Shown piece after piece: positions 24,109 to 34,857 of a stretch of DNA of 64,000 bases; the stretch's first letter is position 1; the number at the start of each line of letters is the position of its first letter. Source of the DNA: Psilocybe azurescens (Eukaryota; Basidiomycota; Agaricomycetes; Agaricales; Agrocybaceae). The stretch spans positions 1-64,000 of the forward strand of contig JAJIRX010000904.1 in assembly GCA_023853785.1 (NCBI GenBank), written 5' to 3'. The position numbers were made by a program, and so were the translations under genes. The notes below the pieces were generated by a model. It was not told the DNA's origin. It did no database searches and saw only the letters and a list, made by a program, of their open reading frames with translations.

Positions 24109-25305
24109 CAGTACTTTACAGTGCCCCACTGGTACTGGTCAGAACCACTTGGAACCACTTGGACCCAGTCAGAACCTGGTTGGAATCCACTCAGACTCAC
24201 TCAGAACTAGTTGGAATCTGGTCAGAATTTGTCGCTAATATACTTACTCAGTGCACAAAACAATGCCTAGTTAGCATTATATAATAATTGCTTATATAAG
24301 CTTATAAATGATGTATTGAAATCACATGATATTGTATGCTTAGTCAGTATTACATGATATTTCTTACATAAGCTCTTAAGTAATCCAATCAGGTCACATG
24401 ATATTTGTAATAAATGCAAAATTATAAAATACACTCAACAGGAATTAAACCAACAGCTTCATATATATTAATTCTATACATGCTTTACTAACTACACTAT
24501 TATTGCTTGTGGTATTCTCAACATTTTATGAATTATATACCATTCTTTACAACACTCAATAACATATTCTGGCACTTCCCTCAAGCTATACCCACATATT
24601 ATATATCAAAATGATAAGAAAATTGAGGGCAATGCACCTCTAATTACATCATCATCTGAATATTATGTCAGTATGTTCAATATAGAAAATACTGTAAATT
24701 TGAATATATATGGATATTGTAAACCACTTTTTGCAACAAAATAGCACTCTGTTAGCTATATTTAATAGTGTTGCAATAATAGAAATTAATAGAATACAAA
24801 GATCAATTTTATTCAAGAAATTTGGATTATATAAGCACAGATTTATATGAAAAATAGGTATTTCTTTACCAGAAAAATTTTAATTTTATATAACTATTAA
24901 ATAAACATATTCTCCTAAATTTTACAATTCTAACAATACCAAATTTGTCACAAACTGATAAAATCTATGTATACTTTTTGTGTTATTACTTGCTGAGCTG
25001 TAAATAGTATGCTGAAATAATATGGTTCCACTTGGTACCACTTGGATTCCACTCGGAATTGGGTCTAATTGGGTTTCAAATTTGATGAATTCCACTTGGA
25101 TTCAGTCAGATTCCAGTTGGATTCTGATCAGATTTTGGTTGGACTCGGTAGCGGTGGAACTGGTCGGTACTGGTGGTTCTGATCAGAAAAATTTGGACAT
25201 TTTCCTGCTAATTTGGCAGAGATACTGCCAAATAAAATTCGGTCAGAACTGGTTGGATTCCGACCAGTTCCAATTGGTACCTGTGGGGGAGTGTAAAGAT
25301 TTCGC
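24109..25305. mobile_element. Y1: non-autonomous TIR element in KDZ, 1.2 kb
   Basis: Termini CAGTACTTTACAGTGCCCCAC (left) and, inverted from the right, CTTTACACTCCCCCACAGGTACC. Flanks share CCTGGCC (24102-24108 and 25306-25312; 7 of 8 bases if extended). Removing the element and one flank copy restores the KDZ frame (VGQ/ADAYF). Near both ends the body is built from GGAACC/GGAATCC-type words; the middle is AT-rich with a tRNA-like block near 24440-24510. No coding capacity. Confidence 0.88.
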
Positions 25306-25747
25306 CCTGGCCAACTATGACAATTGTATCCATGTATTTATTGGAGAGAACCTCTGTCATTCCAAGCATTTTTTGTAATTAGAATCAGTTGTGTGATCAT
25401 TGAGCACTTCTTCTTGGTGTGCCATACTTGCTGTCTTGACTGAAGTTGAGATTGCATTGAGACTCAACCAGAGTGATTCAAGAATCTGTCTGGCCACTAT
25501 TGCCACACCAGGAATGAATGTTGATGCAAAACAAAACAAACAAATGTCTTTGTGGCCATGAACATGAAATAGATCAATAGCTTTATCAATAATGAGGCTG
25601 GCTGGAAGCAAATGGCCAATTCAGTCAAAAAATGAACAATCCATGCACAGACAATATTGTAGATGAGGAGTAGGCCTTGTTCAGGTTCAACATGTGTTGA
25701 TTTTATTGCCTGCAGTAATGCATAGTCAATATTTTTTGCTGTTTGCC
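25306..25747 (-). pseudogene. KDZ transposase, piece 3 (diagnostic core)
   Basis: Minus strand: QKNIDYALLQAIK, EQGLLLIYNIVCAWIVHFL, then IDKAIDLFHVHGHKDICLFC, FASTFIPGVAIVARQILESL and MAHQEEVLNDHTTDSNYKKC. The order NMDYAL-like, LLxxYDxxC-like, LFHVHGHxxxC, FIxGxGxVxxxxxESLW, LAHRxEVLDDHxxDSNxKK is the signature of basidiomycete KDZ transposases. HxHxxxC is part of the conserved metal or catalytic region. Bounded by the W target duplication (25739-25747) and the Y1 target copy. Confidence 0.9.
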
Positions 25748-25772
25748 GAGGTCTTTACCCTCACCCAGGTAT

Positions 25773-25823
25773 TCCATGTGGAGTCCACCAACTCCGGCAT
25801 GGAGTTGGTGGACTCCACATGGA
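25773..25823. repeat. W left hairpin (GGAGTCCACC word)
   Basis: Perfect 23-bp inverted arms (25773-25795 and 25801-25823) separated by GGCAT. Further GGAGTCCA/TGGACTCC words follow to about 26000. A likely transposase-binding array, by analogy with subterminal repeats of hAT and CACTA elements (inference). Confidence 0.9.
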
Positions 25824-26141
25824 GTTTGGTGACACTTTTTTGGCAGATATCCCAGCCATTTAGAGGTGGAGTCTCCACATGGAGTCCAGCTGGAATCCAC
25901 TCATCCTCCATGTGGACCGATGTGGAGGATGTGGAACTCCATCTGGACTCCATATGGAACTACATTTGGAGTTCATGTGGACTCCATATGGAGTTCCATG
26001 TGGATTTAACCTATGAATAATGTATATCAATATGAATACACAATTTTAGTGTCAGATTCAAATAGACTCCAGGTGGAGGAAGGTCCCCGGATTTTATTTA
26101 TATTTTATTTCAATTTATAAAAATTAAGAAAAGAATTACAA

Positions 26142-26212
26142 TAGGTCAGAATTGAACTCTCGACATCACGGTAACAATCGGATACACATTCTACCATTAG
26201 ACTAAACCAGCT
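26142..26212 (-). other. tRNA-like block in W
   Basis: On minus: GCTGGTTTAGTCTAATGG (A-box like), about 30 nt of anticodon-region sequence, then GAGTTCAATTC (B-box like). The acceptor stem does not pair, so it is a tRNA-derived sequence or pseudogene rather than a working tRNA. A comparable block lies at 47797-47872, also between a palindromic-word end and an acidic exon. Confidence 0.5.
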
Positions 26213-26272
26213 TTGTTTCCAATGGAAATAACATGATTATATACCCGTTTCAGTCACACGCGGCCGCATGCA

Positions 26273-27465
26273 GTGGCGTTCAGCATAGTCGGCACGCAAA
26301 CCACGCACAAATATTTGTTTGTGGCGCGCGGCCAACGTTTGATCGTGGCACCGACAGCCACGTTGCCACTTTTCCCCACTTCCCCCACCTCCCCACTGCC
26401 CCTCCACCGCCACTCGCCGCCGTCGACTATCGCATCCATGATCGTGGACGATCGCGCACGATATAGCCCCCCAGACCAGGTCTGGAGCCCCACATCCGCA
26501 TCCGGACCCATCTCCACCGCCACACCCTCATCCGTGGCCCCCAAACGTGGCCGCCAACGTCTCAAATCGGACGCCGCACAGGTGCCCAGCAAGCGCACAC
26601 GCCGCAGGGCTCGGGGGTACAAACAACGACGGTGACGATGCAAACGACCCTGACGACGAATACGACGACTACGAAGACCGTTTGACGGCCAAACCAAGGA
26701 GTAGGGGGTCCAAGGCGACGCGGCCGGTCAAGAAAGGGGCCCCCGCAGGTGCATATACCCTCCTCCGTTTTTATTTGCCTCACTGATGTTTTCAGCAGGA
26801 AACCTGCCCATGAAAAGGCCAGGGAGGAAGCTGGGGTCGATATACCCCACGACAAAACCCTTACCTGGTACGTCCCCACCCCTACCCTTTTTCTATTCAC
26901 ATTTAAAATTTTATTTCTTTGTTTTTACTTTTTTTTTGTAGCACGGAATGTGTGCTCGAGATGAGTGGCACTACGGTAGCACCCCACCACGTCGCTCAGG
27001 GCGTGTATCGGCTGCCGCCCCGCCCCTACCCTCGTCTCCGCCGCCAGCTCGTCCAGGCGACGTGAGGATGCTGACGCGTACGCGGAGCCCGTAGAGGACA
27101 ACCACGGCAATGACCAAGAGGACAGCGGATACCACGACAACGATGAGGACCGAGACCACGACGAAGACCACGACCACGACAAGGACCAAGACCGCGAATA
27201 CGACAAGGACCGAGACTGTGAATACGACAAGGACCGTGACCATGACGAAGACGAAGGCGAGGGCCGCGACCATGGCGAAGACGAAGACGAGGGCCGTGAC
27301 CACAACGGCCATGACCACGATGAGCATGAGCACAGCCACGACGGCCGCCATGGCAACGACCACGCCGAGGACAGCGAAGGCAACAACGTGGCCAACGACA
27401 GCCACACCGAGGACAACGGCGGCCACAACGATGACGACAACAGCGAGGCCAGGGGGAGAGGGTAG
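26273..27465 (+). CDS. GC-rich acidic first exon(s) of the W gene
   Basis: Much more GC-rich than its surroundings. Plus-strand reading includes DDPDDEYDDYEDRLTAK-like and PRSRGSKATRPVKKG segments near 26640-26740, then AHEKAREEAGVDIPHDKTLT (about 26805-26865). An intron with a GTACGT donor and TTTTTTTGTAG acceptor follows, then a Ser/Pro/Arg segment. At 27090-27460 a frame of GAY/CAY/AAY/GAR codons gives HDNDEDRDHDEDHDHDKD and similar repeats. Frames do not join cleanly; exon borders are guesses. No known domain; probably disordered. Confidence 0.45.
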
Positions 27466-27467
27466 GC

Positions 27468-29206
27468 GTGATGCCGCTGCCGCTGCCAAACCTGCCCAGG
27501 AGATTGTACGAGTGGTGCACCTTGTCCATGCCAACAGCAGTGCACGCCCGTGACCATGACAGGACCCCAACCTGCTCTGTGCATGATCCCACCACCCCTT
27601 GTGGCCGTGATTTTGACAAGGCCAGCACCCGCCTTGATAAAGGTAAAGCAAGCACTGCTCGTCATCATGCCTATGGAGGCTCTAGTACCCCTCATGCACC
27701 TGTGCATCACACCTTCTACAGCCGGGACAGAGGCAATTCCACCTCTCGTTTCCGTGCTCTTTCTTCTGAACGTCATCGCCATCAGGAAGGTGAAGTATCC
27801 ACCACCCATCCTGATGAGCATGTCTCTCGAGGCCGAACCTCATCTCGCAGTATCTGTGATGATGGTATATTTATTTATCTTTATTTATTCGTAGTTATTA
27901 ATATGTTGAATAGATGTTGTTATGGCCAGTCCACCTAAACATATCTCTGCTCATGGTTCATCTCGCTCATCAGGTGGAATAGCCAGAGGTAGAGCATTGG
28001 GTGGTCATTTCAATATTGCAGATGCTCAAAAGGTTTGGGATGATATTAATGTCCATGAAACTTCTGCTATTGGACCAAAGGAGAAGGGCAAGATCTTGGT
28101 CTATCAGTCTTCAATGGATCCAAATACTGTTGATGTATCAACAACTAAATCTTCATTTGCTGTTCGTGTTGCGGATACTGCACAGTACACAACCATTCAA
28201 GATATTGTCAGAAGGGTTGCACAAGACTATTCCCCAATTCAAAGTAAGTTCAATAACTTCAACTATTATTTAGTTTATTCAAATGAATTGATAATAGAAT
28301 CTACTGTTCAATTGTTCTTTCTTGATGATGCTGACTGGATTGCATTTGGCTGATATGAGGCAATTACTCATCGAGATCCAGTTTTTGAAGATAACATTGA
28401 CTGGTTGAAGAAAGATGGTTTAAAGGTTGTTCACATTTTGGCTGTAAGTTTTTATTGTAATTTTTTTCAATTAATTTGATTGTTTTTTTATTTGTAGTCA
28501 ACATATGATCTGAGTCCTGGTTTGATATCAGGATTACCAGGTCGTATTGGATCCATTTCTAGTCAATCTTCTTTACCATCTGGCTCTTACTCTGGTATTC
28601 GCTCTGAGTTTTCTCTCCGTCACAACACTGTTGCAATAGCATCAGCACCTTTGACTATTCAAGAAGAGTCTGAAGAAGAGCCATGGCTTACTTCATCAGG
28701 CATTCCGACTCTTAAATACCCGAAAGCACTTAGCTGAAAGAATTAGGCATTGATTCATATTATATGAATCGTTCTGGTAAAGGCATACGATTTTACTGGA
28801 GTTGTTATAAAGAGTGCAAAGCAGCAATCAAAGAGCTAAAGAGATCAACAATAGTGGAAACTGGCCTGTCAATATTCCTAGCTATTGCAAAGAGCATATC
28901 ATTGAAGTTTTCATTGGGAAGTCTGCTTGGCATCAGAATTATGGGACACCTTTTACAAGTGTCAAGGATTACTATCCTGATTTGGTGGACTGGTTGGAAA
29001 ATCCAGAAGCACCTAAAGAAGAAAACAAGATAGTCTGGGGAGTGGACAAGGCAGAGTACACTATAGCTGATTTAAAGGAATTTTTGGAGAATCAAGGGAC
29101 TTTGCGTAAATCCAAGACCAAAAACAGTCGACAATCTCTTTCACCATCTTCACCTTTAATTGGAAGAAGCAAGTCAAAGAATAATCGGGAACAGCGTAGG
29201 AGGTAG
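27468..29206 (+). CDS. W ORF of unknown function, multi-exon
   Basis: A plus-strand His/Arg/Ser-rich segment (27560-27860) is followed by a likely intron, then 27922-28353 (MASPPKHISAHGSSRSSGG, HFNIADAQKVWDDINVHETS, VADTAQYTTIQDIVRRVAQD). A stop occurs after DDADWIAFG. The frame then continues HRDPVFEDNIDWLKKDGLKV to a GTAAGT donor (28444) and a TTTGTAG acceptor (28497). Later pieces (28522-28737 and 28814-29206) read SLRHNTVAIAS and YYPDLVDWLENPEAPKEENK. The C-terminus is basic (SKNNREQRRR). I do not recognise the family. Its position in W suggests an accessory or DNA-binding role (inference). Broken by a few stops. Confidence 0.5.
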
Positions 29207-29480
29207 GCAATATTGCAATATCTTTTTTCTTCTGTTTTTCTTGTTTGAAAACTTCTTTTTCTTTTCTTTAAAAAAAAATTTTTAAATTTAAAAAAAAAAA
29301 CTAATATATATTTTGTGTACTTGTAGTCTGGCTTTTGCTTCAGTCTCTCAGACTTCCAACTCTGTAACATCATCTGATAGACATTTTAATGACACTGTCT
29401 ATATCATATTCCATCTTGCAATTATCTTGTTTTACAATGCTGCTTGACTACCAGCATATCTGAAAGTACTTGGATCACTG

Positions 29481-31759
29481 GTGTTTCTTCCTTTGGTGTG
29501 TGCTACTCCTCAAACACAGCCATTTCCAGATATACCATTTTATGTCTTTAGTGAGTTTATCCAAAAGACATTTAACTCTGAAGTGTCTCTGGCAACAGTA
29601 TTGCTGGTATTATTTTCAATGACAGAAAATCCTGAACTACTCAGCTTACATGCCCGACAAAAAATCCTGTCTTTCAAGGAGAACATAAAGTTGTATCTTC
29701 AGGATGGATAAGATCCTTATCTCGTGGCATTATGCATAAATTACAAGACACTCAGAAAACTCTTTTTCATTATGGTGAATATTCTAAAACTCACCGAGTT
29801 GCAAAATTGGCCTCCAAACTTGATGCTCTTGCAATTTTGCTTAAGCTTACTCCATATGATAAAAATAACAGGTTTAAGGGCAAGCTGCTTCCTGTATCAT
29901 ATGACAGCATTCAAGGTGTTCTTACAATTTGTCCAAATTCTATTGTATGTGTAAATATAGCCTGCAAACCTCGAGGTTTATTGCAAGCCAGTGCACCACG
30001 TGATATTCCATTAGTCACCCTATACAAAGAAAATATCATTTATCAAGATACTCCAGTTCTGATGGGAAAATGCTTTAATTGTAACACTTTCTACTATGCT
30101 GATCATGAGCGTTTTCAAGATCAACAAGGCCAATGGAATAAGTGTTATTTAAATTCAGCAAGGTTTCTAAAAGTTGGTAATACAACATGGGTTGATAGAA
30201 AATTTTCACACTCGGTTTTAAGTGGAATGTATAACTTTCATGGATCAGCAGCTGCATATACCCAATTTTGGAATGACTGCAACTTAGTCACAGGATCAGA
30301 CTTACAAGTTGCTAGACGTCTGATTTGGCAGACATTTATCCAAGAGTCTATCAGGTCAATTGCAAGCAGTAAAAATGTTAACTTGGAGTTGCCAGACAAA
30401 CTAAACATTAAAGAAGTTGCTATTCAAGCATTTTCTAAACTAGGAGATGCAGGAAAGTTAGAACCTGCTAAGAATCATTCTTGTTCACAATGTACTCAGC
30501 CATACAGAGCTACTGCAGATTTTATGGCAAATGAAGACCCTACAGCAGTTCAAGGTGCTGATGAAAACACTGCAGTACCTGTTTTAGTTGGAGAAGATGC
30601 AGCAATATCTGCACAGAACACTATTGAACAAAGAGCTGTTGCACGAACAAGAGCAAATAACTTGCATTCTGATGCAAACTTAAACAATGATGCAATGGAT
30701 ATTGACTATGATGATTGTACAATGATAGTACTAGATGGTCTTGTTATGGGTCCTATAGTAAGTTAGACTATTATTTTTATTTTTTAAATGACTAAAGCTT
30801 GTTTAAGCACTGTGCATTTGAGAGCTGTACTCAAGATGTAAAAAATGCAAGAGGTGGAGCTTTTGTGAAGACCATGAAAGACAATATGGGAACAAATGCC
30901 GTGTTCGTATTTGTCAAGCAATAAAAGTTGAAAACACACAAGCATGTCAACGGCATCAGCCTGAATGGAGAAAATATAAACTTGATCATAACAGATCCAC
31001 TTTAGCTGGGGTTAGACGAATACTTCAAAGACCTGATGAAGCTAATCCTTGGCAACCTGGTCTTCGCAGAACTATTCAGGCTCATGATGATGATGGAGAC
31101 ATTGAAATCCCAAGAGATAATTACTTTGGGCCTGGTCGATGGTACTGTGTTGAAACAATGACTGCACCATGTGGAGTTGTGATTGCATGGACTAAATTTG
31201 ATAAGTCTGAATCACCTACTAAAATTCTGAACTGGTTGCAATCTGTTTATCCAACTGAAGGATCTCGGCCATCCTATATTTGTATTGATAAAGGTTGCCA
31301 AGTCCTTCGAACAAGTATTGTAAACAGAACTTGGGAATCTTGGAAAAAACTAGTCGATTTATTGTTGATTCATATCATTATATCAACCATCGAACAAGTG
31401 ATTATCTATGCCGTAAATGGTGTAATCCAGCTCCATTAAATGGTTCTGCTCCAAATCTTGTAGTTCTAGCAAAGACTAAAGATGGAAGAGAATATCTTCA
31501 GCGAGCATTTAATACACAAGCATGTGAACAATTAAATTCATGGTTAGGTGGCTTTGATTCAATTATAAAGTGTATGAAATCTGGGAATTTTAATTGGTTT
31601 TTGCATTCAATGCTGTTCTATCACACTCAACATGTTATTCAAAAGCAGAAACAAAGAGAAAAGCCTCAACAAATTGATGATACTGAAGATGATGAAGGAG
31701 AAGAGAAGAATGAAAACTATATTGAAAGACACTGGGATTTAGAAGATGATGAGACATAA
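29481..31759 (+). pseudogene. CxC5-CxC6 cysteine-cluster protein, candidate W transposase
   Basis: N-terminal helices (29481-29700, ...LHARQKILSFKENIKLYLQ). A one-base shift near 29705 leads to 29732-30757 with the CxC5-like cluster (ICPNSIVCVNIACKPRGLLQ, LVTLYKENIIYQD, GKCFNCNTFYYADH) and an RLIWQTFIQESIR helix. An intron (GTAAGT at 30758; acceptor TTTAAG near 30808) precedes the CxC6-like cluster: HCAFESC, a shift at GGAF, then HERQYGNKCRVRICQAIKVE, NTQACQRHQPEWRKY. The C-terminal region has SYICIDKGCQVL (Asp), VDSYHYINH with DYLCRKWCNP (Asp, CxxxC) and NTQACEQLNSWLGGF (Glu), a D-D-E-like order. Acidic tail ends at 31759. CxC5/CxC6 names are from memory of KDZ-associated domains. Shifts at about 29705, 30850 and 31350 make it inactive as read. 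Confidence 0.75.
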
Positions 31760-32201
31760 GTGTGTAGAAAAAGAAGTGTATTTTAGTGTACCACTATAAA
31801 TTATTTGATTTGATTTGAAGATCTTGAGAGCTTTATATAGACTTTTATAAAAATTCTATTTATAAGCTTGTAGGTCTACTACTCACTTAGACAATGAATT
31901 TAAAATATATATGCAAAAGCTCCATCTAGACTCTATCTAAATCCTGACTATACTAATGAAAAATAAAAAATATTAAGACCTGTATGGAGTTTATGCAGAG
32001 TCTATGTGGAGTCCATGCAGAGTCCATGTGGAGTCCACTTCCATCTAAAGTGGAATTATTTGGAGTCCAGATGGAGTCCACCTGGACTCCATCTGGCATT
32101 AAGTGGAATTGTATGGAGTCCAAGTAGACTCCATCTGGACTCCAAGTGGACTCCACTTACCAAAGATGACTTTATGAACCTTTATATATGTTCCAGATGG
32201 A

Positions 32202-32275
32202 CTCCATGTGGAGTCCACCACTTTGTATGGAGTTGGTGGACTCCATATGGAGTACCTGGGTGGAGGTAAAGTACA
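32202..32275. repeat. W right end with hairpin and terminus
   Basis: 19-bp arms (32202-32220, 32234-32252) with one mismatch, then GAGTACCTGGGTGGAGGTAAAGTACA to the end at 32275. Upstream, 31980-32160 is packed with GGAGTCCA/TGGACTCC words. Confidence 0.88.
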
Positions 32276-33249
32276 CTGTTTGCCTCAGAACAAGTCAGCC
32301 AAGGAATTCAGCACAAAGCAACCATGCCGAGCACATGCAAAAGCAACTTTCCCTGTTTGGTCACATGCTTTTGTCATAAGTAATGCATTTGTAATGGCTT
32401 TGTATGTGTTTCACAAGGTGCTTTCTGGAAATGTCTCCATCAGACATGGCCAGACATTGGCCCCAAACTGCACATGCCATTAATTGTTCAATCACAGATG
32501 CTAACAATTGTTGATAATCATTGGAGTTGGGAGCCATCCCAGCTCTGTCAATTAACCAGATATCATCATTACACTTTTGCCAAACATGGTCAGCTTTGAA
32601 ATTTCCGTCAGTCACAAAAATATGTTTGTATACAGCCTGTGTGCATGGTAGATTAACTTCAGAATTCTATAATGTGTGTAATATACTAACCTATTTGGAT
32701 TGTCCTTCCAATTGGTGGGCAATTTTATTCCGGGTTGAGGGCATATCAGGCAATATAAGGATAATGTCCCATTAGGTGGGTCTTTGGGATCTTTGGGTTT
32801 GTGGCCATACCTGGCCCATCTCAATTTCTTGAGCCACCTCCATAGTCAAGACATGTGGCAGAATTCATGGTAAAAATTGATGATTTCAGTACAGCCAATC
32901 GGTGTCATTATTTTGCAAATCAGTTGATAAAACTGGTATACAGATGCCTTCAACTCCAAGTTACAAAGACAAAAATGATCCATGAGTTGAACAGAAAATA
33001 GTGTTCATATTTTGGTCAAGCTAGCTGGGAGGAGCTGACAAGCAACCAAGTCTATCAGAACTAATTGTTCCCCTCAGCAATAGCATGTGACCATGGCCAT
33101 GTGATGAATGTCATTGGTGTGTAAAATTTGCACATATGTGTTGTTTAAACCATCCGCCACTGGTGCACTTGGTTGAGTTGATTGCATGTCATTTTCATGC
33201 TGATAGCTGACATTGACACCCTCATTTACTGACTCTTCAACAGCCATAC
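32276..33249 (-). pseudogene. KDZ transposase, piece 2 (CxC2-like cluster and start of catalytic domain)
   Basis: Minus strand: YVQILHTNDIHHMAMVTCYC, LVACQLLPASLTKI, NLELKASVYQFYQLICKIMT, then LYCLICPQPGIKLPTNWKDN and VTDGNFKADHVWQKC. Later come KACDQTGKVAFACARHGCFV and LNSLADLF, ending G-K-Q at the W target site. This is the CxC2-type cysteine cluster plus DGNFKADH (catalytic Asp) and CARHGCF typical of KDZ. Stops (CYC*GEQ, TKI*TLF, HMS*LWRW, LF*GKQ) are TGA or fall where the family has Arg, and several expected Arg are Cys or His. One frameshift or intron separates YCLIC... from DGNFKADH. Confidence 0.85.
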
Positions 33250-33671
33250 TGTTATGACAAGTCTTTTCTTTTTCTTTTCTCTTTTCTTTTCTTTTCTTTT
33301 CCTTTTCTTTGTCATCTTTCACATCATTGATACATTATTGTACGCTCTGATGAACTTTGCTTTCCATCATATCTACAAAACTCCATCATATCCTTGATGG
33401 ACTTTCACTTCTATCTTTTATGATACATCTTTTGATGAACACTTGATCTGTTTCCTCTATTCTTATATACATCTGCTGATGAACATTAAAACTCATTTCA
33501 ACTTGCTGTACAGTTCATAGTATTTATACCAGGATGGATCCACTGTATTCTTTAGCTAGTTCTTGAGAATCCAACCTGCTTAACCTGCTCAACTCAAACT
33601 TGAACTTGTTCTTGTAAACGATTGGTGATTAGATTACGCACACTGCATGATTCTAACTTGAGATCATAACA
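33250..33671 (+). repeat. gypsy 5' LTR
   Basis: TGTTATGACAAG...GATCATAACA. Contains the poly-pyrimidine CTTTTCTTTTC tract, a TATA-like TATTTATACC at 33521 and, 29 bp downstream, AGCTAGTTCTT (33554-33564), the likely transcript start. Differs from the 3' LTR mainly by transitions. Confidence 0.95.
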
Positions 33672-33672
33672 A

Positions 33673-33683
33673 AAGAACTAGCT
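33673..33683 (+). promoter_or_regulatory. self-complementary primer-binding site
   Basis: AAGAACTAGCT, two bases (33672 and the LTR edge) after the 5' LTR, is the exact reverse complement of AGCTAGTTCTT at 33554-33564, where transcription should begin relative to the TATA-like box. This is the geometry of the Tf1/sushi self-priming mechanism, in which the first 11 nt of the RNA prime minus-strand synthesis. No tRNA 3' end complement was seen at this place. Confidence 0.8.
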
Positions 33684-33970
33684 TCTCACTCTACCATACT
33701 GCTTCATCCACAAGCGGTATTGGGAGCTTGAACCAGACACCACGACATCTCGATGTGGAGCCTTTTCTGCAAACTACGACACTGATGACAGTGGTGAACG
33801 AACGCCTACATCAGACATTCAACTCACTACCCAAACTCCAGGACTATTGTCAGGAGAAGAATACTTCACCGACGCCTCTGAAAACTCTGAACTGAATGAA
33901 ACACAAATGGTTGACCAACAAATGACGATCGACACCCCTGAAGACAAGGGAACTCTCTCTTAGCAAACCT

Positions 33971-34735
33971 ATGCCCTTCAACGGCGAACGGTTTAAGAGC
34001 AAGAAATTCCTTCAAGAATGTATCCTCTATATGGGGATCAACAAGGACGTATACGACACTGAACCGAAACAGATTGCATTCATTCTCTCTTACATGCAAG
34101 AAGGGAACACAGTCGTTTGGAAACAACAATTCGTCCAGAACAAACTGAACCCTCGACACAGGGGACATTGACTTACCTACATACAAGGAATTCATTGACG
34201 AATTCCAGATGGCATTCAAGCCAGAAGAAGAAGACATTGATGCATTGGATAAATTAAATATGCTTCGACAAAAGAACCTGACCGCCGAACAACTAGTAAC
34301 CAAGTTCAAACTACTGGTTGGAGAGGCAGTGATGTCTAACAACTCCGACACTGCAAACAAACTCCTGATTGAAACATTTAAGAAAGCACTGAACCCAGTG
34401 CTAGTGCAGAAGATCATCCAGTCCGAGAAGAGGCCCACCAAAATCAAAGAATGGTATGACAAAGCCATGTCTTTCGATAGGAGCTATCGACTCGCTATGG
34501 CAATAAAAGGCCCATCTTATTTGAACACGCAATTCATTCCCAAATCCGCGCCAAGGAAAGACCCTTTGCAATGGACGTTGACATCCTGACCACCAAAGAA
34601 CGAACAAGCCTTATAAAAAAAGGGGCTTGTTTTAGATGCAAACAAACAGGACATCTCGCTGTAGATTGCCCTCAGAAGAAGAAGAATAATCCCTTCATAC
34701 CGGAAGGAACAGCCGAAGAAGAAATGGACAGCTAA
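33971..34735 (+). pseudogene. gypsy gag (capsid plus CCHC zinc knuckle)
   Basis: Capsid region: MPFNGERFKSKKFLQECILY and YMQEGNTVVWKQQF, then FQMAFKPEEEDIDALDKLNM and the RPTKIKEWYDKAMSFDRSYR linker. A knuckle CFRCKQTGHLAVDC (about 34631-34672) fits CX2CX4HX4C. The gene ends with MDS-stop at about 34735. Frameshifts near 33960, 34165 and 34560 split it. Coding-like sequence extends upstream of 33971 in another frame, so the true start lies earlier, near 33750-33800. Confidence 0.85.
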
Positions 34736-34857
34736 GGACCTTCATGCCCATATCCGGGAGTTGAACATGGAGGAAAGAGAAGAACTGGCAAGCTTGGCAA
34801 TGGGAGACCAGGGGAGGATACCAACACTGAGGATTTTTAAAATGGAGAACTGAATCG

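Larger units (their letters stand above)
25748..32275 (+). mobile_element. W: 6.5-kb DNA transposon carrying a CxC5/CxC6 protein
   Basis: Left end GAGGTCTTTACCCTCACCCA; right end, inverted, TGTACTTTACCTCCACCCAG. Similarity between the TIRs continues through GGTAYTCCATRTGGAGTCCACCAACTCC, giving a TIR of about 48 bp with few mismatches. A 9-bp duplication CTGTTTGCC flanks it (25739-25747, 32276-32284), in phase with the KDZ codons for G-K-Q. Hairpins lie near both ends (arms 25773-25795/25801-25823 and 32202-32220/32234-32252). Internal order: tRNA-like block, GC-rich acidic exon, ORF of unknown function, CxC5/CxC6 gene, all genes on plus. TSD length suggests hAT-like or Mutator-like integration; the family is unassigned. 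Confidence 0.88.

Noticed and set aside
33716..33745. GCGGTATTGGGAGCTTGAACC as a tRNA primer-binding site
   Set aside because: It lies 45 bp past the LTR, too far for a PBS. The 11-nt self-complementary site is directly at the LTR edge.
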